Part shown: positions 62,266 to 64,000 of the stretch, piece by piece
Position numbering within the stretch: the stretch's first letter is position 1
How the letters are laid out: every line of letters begins with the position of its first letter
NCBI GenBank assembly: GCA_963971575.1
Contig: OZ020616.1
Coordinates: 36,126,306-36,190,305 of the forward strand
Length of the DNA: 64,000 nucleotides
Reading direction: 5' to 3'
From: Liopterus haemorrhoidalis
Lineage: Eukaryota; Arthropoda; Insecta; Coleoptera; Dytiscidae
Translations under genes and position numbers: made by a program
Notes under the pieces: generated by a model
What the model was told of the DNA's origin: nothing
Seen by the model: the letters and a program-made list of their open reading frames with translations, nothing else
The model's database searches: none

Positions 62266-62998
62266 TTAGCACACAGCGGACAAAACAATGGTAATAAGCA
62301 GAACAAAAATGCAACACAAAATAAAAATAGATGACAAAATAATAGAACAGGTAGGAAAATTCAAATACCTAAAGACAGTTTTCGCGGAAGATGGAAAAAT
62401 GGATGAAGAAATTATGGAAAGAGCAGGCGTAGCAGGAAGAATGTTCAACAGCATCAAAGCATCATTCTTAACTAAAAAAGAAATACCAACTAACATCAAG
62501 ATAGAGATCTTCAAAAAAGTGACAGTACCAATTTTGATATACGCCTCAGAATCCTGGACCACTACAGAGACGCACAGGTCTAAAATAAGAAGCTCCGAAA
62601 TGAGATTTTTAAGGAAAATCGAAGGTAAAACAAAATTGGAGAGAATAAGAAATGAAGTATTTAGAGAAAAACTAGGCAGAAAACCAGTAGAGACTAAAAT
62701 GGAAGAAGGACAGCTAAAATGGCTGGGACATATACACAGAATGATTGAAGACAAAATAGTAAAAGAGTTTTTGAAGCAAGAACAATGAAAAAAGTTAGAC
62801 CAGGAAGACCAAGAAAAACCTGGCACCAAGAGACAAAAGAAGCTGCAACGAAGAGATGCGTAAAGTGGGAGGATATAAGAAAATATACATAGGACAGAAC
62901 ATGATGGAAAGATGTATGGAAAACAACACCAGAAAATAAGTAACTCGACTATAGCCTTACACCGCAAGGTAGAACGGCTTCAGGATTAAGTAAGTAAG
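62266..62998 (+). pseudogene. RTE-like LINE C-terminal region
   Basis: The frame 62288-62788 reads IEQVGKFKYLKTVFAEDGKM, DEEIMERAGVAGRMFNSIKA, PILIYASESWTTTETHRSK, SEMRFLRKIEGKTKLERIRN and KWLGHIHRM. This is the thumb and tail of RTE-type LINE proteins. After a frameshift near 62785 the end continues RPGRPRKTWHQETKEAATKR and, after stops, LTPQGRTASGLSK near 62960. 5'-truncated; no catalytic motif. Confidence 0.8.
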
Positions 62999-63260
62999 CA
63001 AGGACACATAATGAGGATGAAAGAAGAGATTATAACAGCGTAAAAGATGATGATATCAGCTGATAGAAGATCTAGCAAATATGAAACGGATAAAAAAATC
63101 GAGAAATTATTTTTTTAAAGACTAAATGATCAACTAACAGATCTAGCAAATATTAGCATTTATGCTACAAGGTAATATCCTACACTTGCAAAAGATGACT
63201 TTGTGAACCCTTGTATGTGAGACCAAAAGTTAAATCGAATAACACTGCCTAAGAGAGAAT
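62999..63260 (+). pseudogene. LINE 3' scrap of the 9.6-kb family
   Basis: GGACACATAATGAGGATGAA, CAACTAACAGATCTAGCAA, GTGAGACCAAAAGTTAAATC and ACACTGCCTAAGAGA align in order with 9905-10145. Internal deletions are evident. Confidence 0.6.
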
Positions 63261-63811
63261 ATTTATAAACTTATTCATTCCTACACAATCATTTATAGGA
63301 GTTATTAATGTGAAATATAATATTTTTGAATTCAGAAGAAACATAATATCCCTGAACATTCACAACAAAAACTTTATGATGATTTGTTGTGAAACCATAC
63401 AAAAGAAACAGAAATTACTTTTATTTTAAAGAAGCCCTTGTAATATACTACTATATAAAACTTCATAGAAACCAGTGTAATTATATCATATGTTCGTATA
63501 TTTTTCTCAAGTTCAAAATCAAGAGTCGGTTCTTTTCTATTTATTGCAAAGGAAAAACGGCACTAACTGCTCACCCATTAATTTCAAGTATTACTGAGCT
63601 AAACAACAACACCCAGAAAACAAAAGATATGAGGATCAATGCTAATAGTGACCAACCACTTCGACTAAGGTTAACAAATCGAACGAAGATTTCTGCTACT
63701 TAAATAGCATTGTAAATGAAAGTGGAGGAACAGATACTAACATAAATGTTACAAGATGCAACGCAATATAAGCTTTCAGCTCCCTTAATAATCTGGCATT
63801 CAATTAATATA
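63261..63811. other. No gene seen
   Basis: AT-rich. The 104-codon ORF at 63389-63703 is unrecognised. Confidence 0.5.
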
Positions 63812-64000
63812 CAGTGAAACGTGCTAATCCGATGATCGCGATAATCGGAACGCTCCCGAATTTGCTCCACCGGACACTCTCTATACAAGGTGTGATCAAA
63901 AACTTGCAACTTTTGAAATTCTCGCGCCACATTTGTCGGATTGGTAACTTTTTTTATTGCCATGTTGGTTAACTTTTCTTTGACGACTGTCTCAATTTGC
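63812..64000. mobile_element. pogo/Tigger-like end followed by a mariner-like end
   Basis: CAGTGAAACGTGCTAATCCG and GCGATAATCGGAACG (63812-63850) resemble pogo/Tigger terminal repeats. Next, TACAAGGTGTGATCAAAAAC at about 63887 looks like the start of a mariner of the rosa type. Both are cut by the window end, so the calls are provisional. Confidence 0.4.

Noticed and set aside
63700..63963. 87-codon minus-strand ORF at the window end
   Set aside because: Crosses two transposon ends (pogo-like and mariner-like); composition gives no family match.

Overview
This 64 kb window looks like a gene-poor, AT-rich stretch of an insect genome, built almost entirely of transposable elements. I judge this from the mix of element types: CR1/Jockey-type, R1-like and RTE-like LINEs, Ty3/gypsy, DD34D mariners, Tc1-like, pogo/Tigger, several hAT lineages, Harbinger-like and Helitron-like elements, a tRNA-derived SINE, and a repeat family that carries a (GTCT)n microsatellite. 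I cannot name the order or species, and I found no host protein gene I would defend.

Layout. 1-11 kb: decayed DNA transposons and LINE tails, nested hAT and Tc1-like miniature elements (MITEs), a broken mariner, a pogo/Tigger remnant, and a nearly perfect 317-bp inverted repeat. 11-23 kb: three copies of a Harbinger-like element, a mutated mariner with rearranged ends, a Helitron-like element, hAT and LINE tails, and a Tigger transposase fragment. 24-30 kb: LINE inserted into LINE with a 16-bp target duplication, and a tRNA-like sequence. 30-34.5 kb: a LINE with both ORFs open. 36-46 kb: a microsatellite-bearing repeat, a SINE with 13-bp duplications, several hAT elements, an RNase H-bearing LINE tail and a 221-bp (ATTT)n tract. 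46-57 kb: a decayed LINE whose ORF1 is split by a complete LTR retrotransposon. 57-64 kb: Tc1-like and mariner fragments (the mariner itself split by a hAT MITE) and LINE tails.

The most notable item is the LTR retrotransposon at 50127-56398 on the minus strand. It is 6272 bp long, has identical 300-bp LTRs and a 4-bp ATAC duplication. Gag has an N-terminal SAP-like motif, a repetitive coiled coil and a CCHC knuckle. Pol runs protease, reverse transcriptase, RNase H, integrase, and then continues in frame into a macro domain of the TARG1/OARD1 type with both catalytic residues kept, and a CCCH zinc finger. An ADP-ribose hydrolase-like module fused to a retrotransposon Pol is the best candidate here for an undescribed system.

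Most other copies carry stops, frameshifts or truncations. The gypsy-like element and the 30.6-34.4 kb LINE are the only ones that look recent and possibly able to move. Several insertions can be ordered in time because their target duplications and, in one case, an uninterrupted sister copy are in the window.
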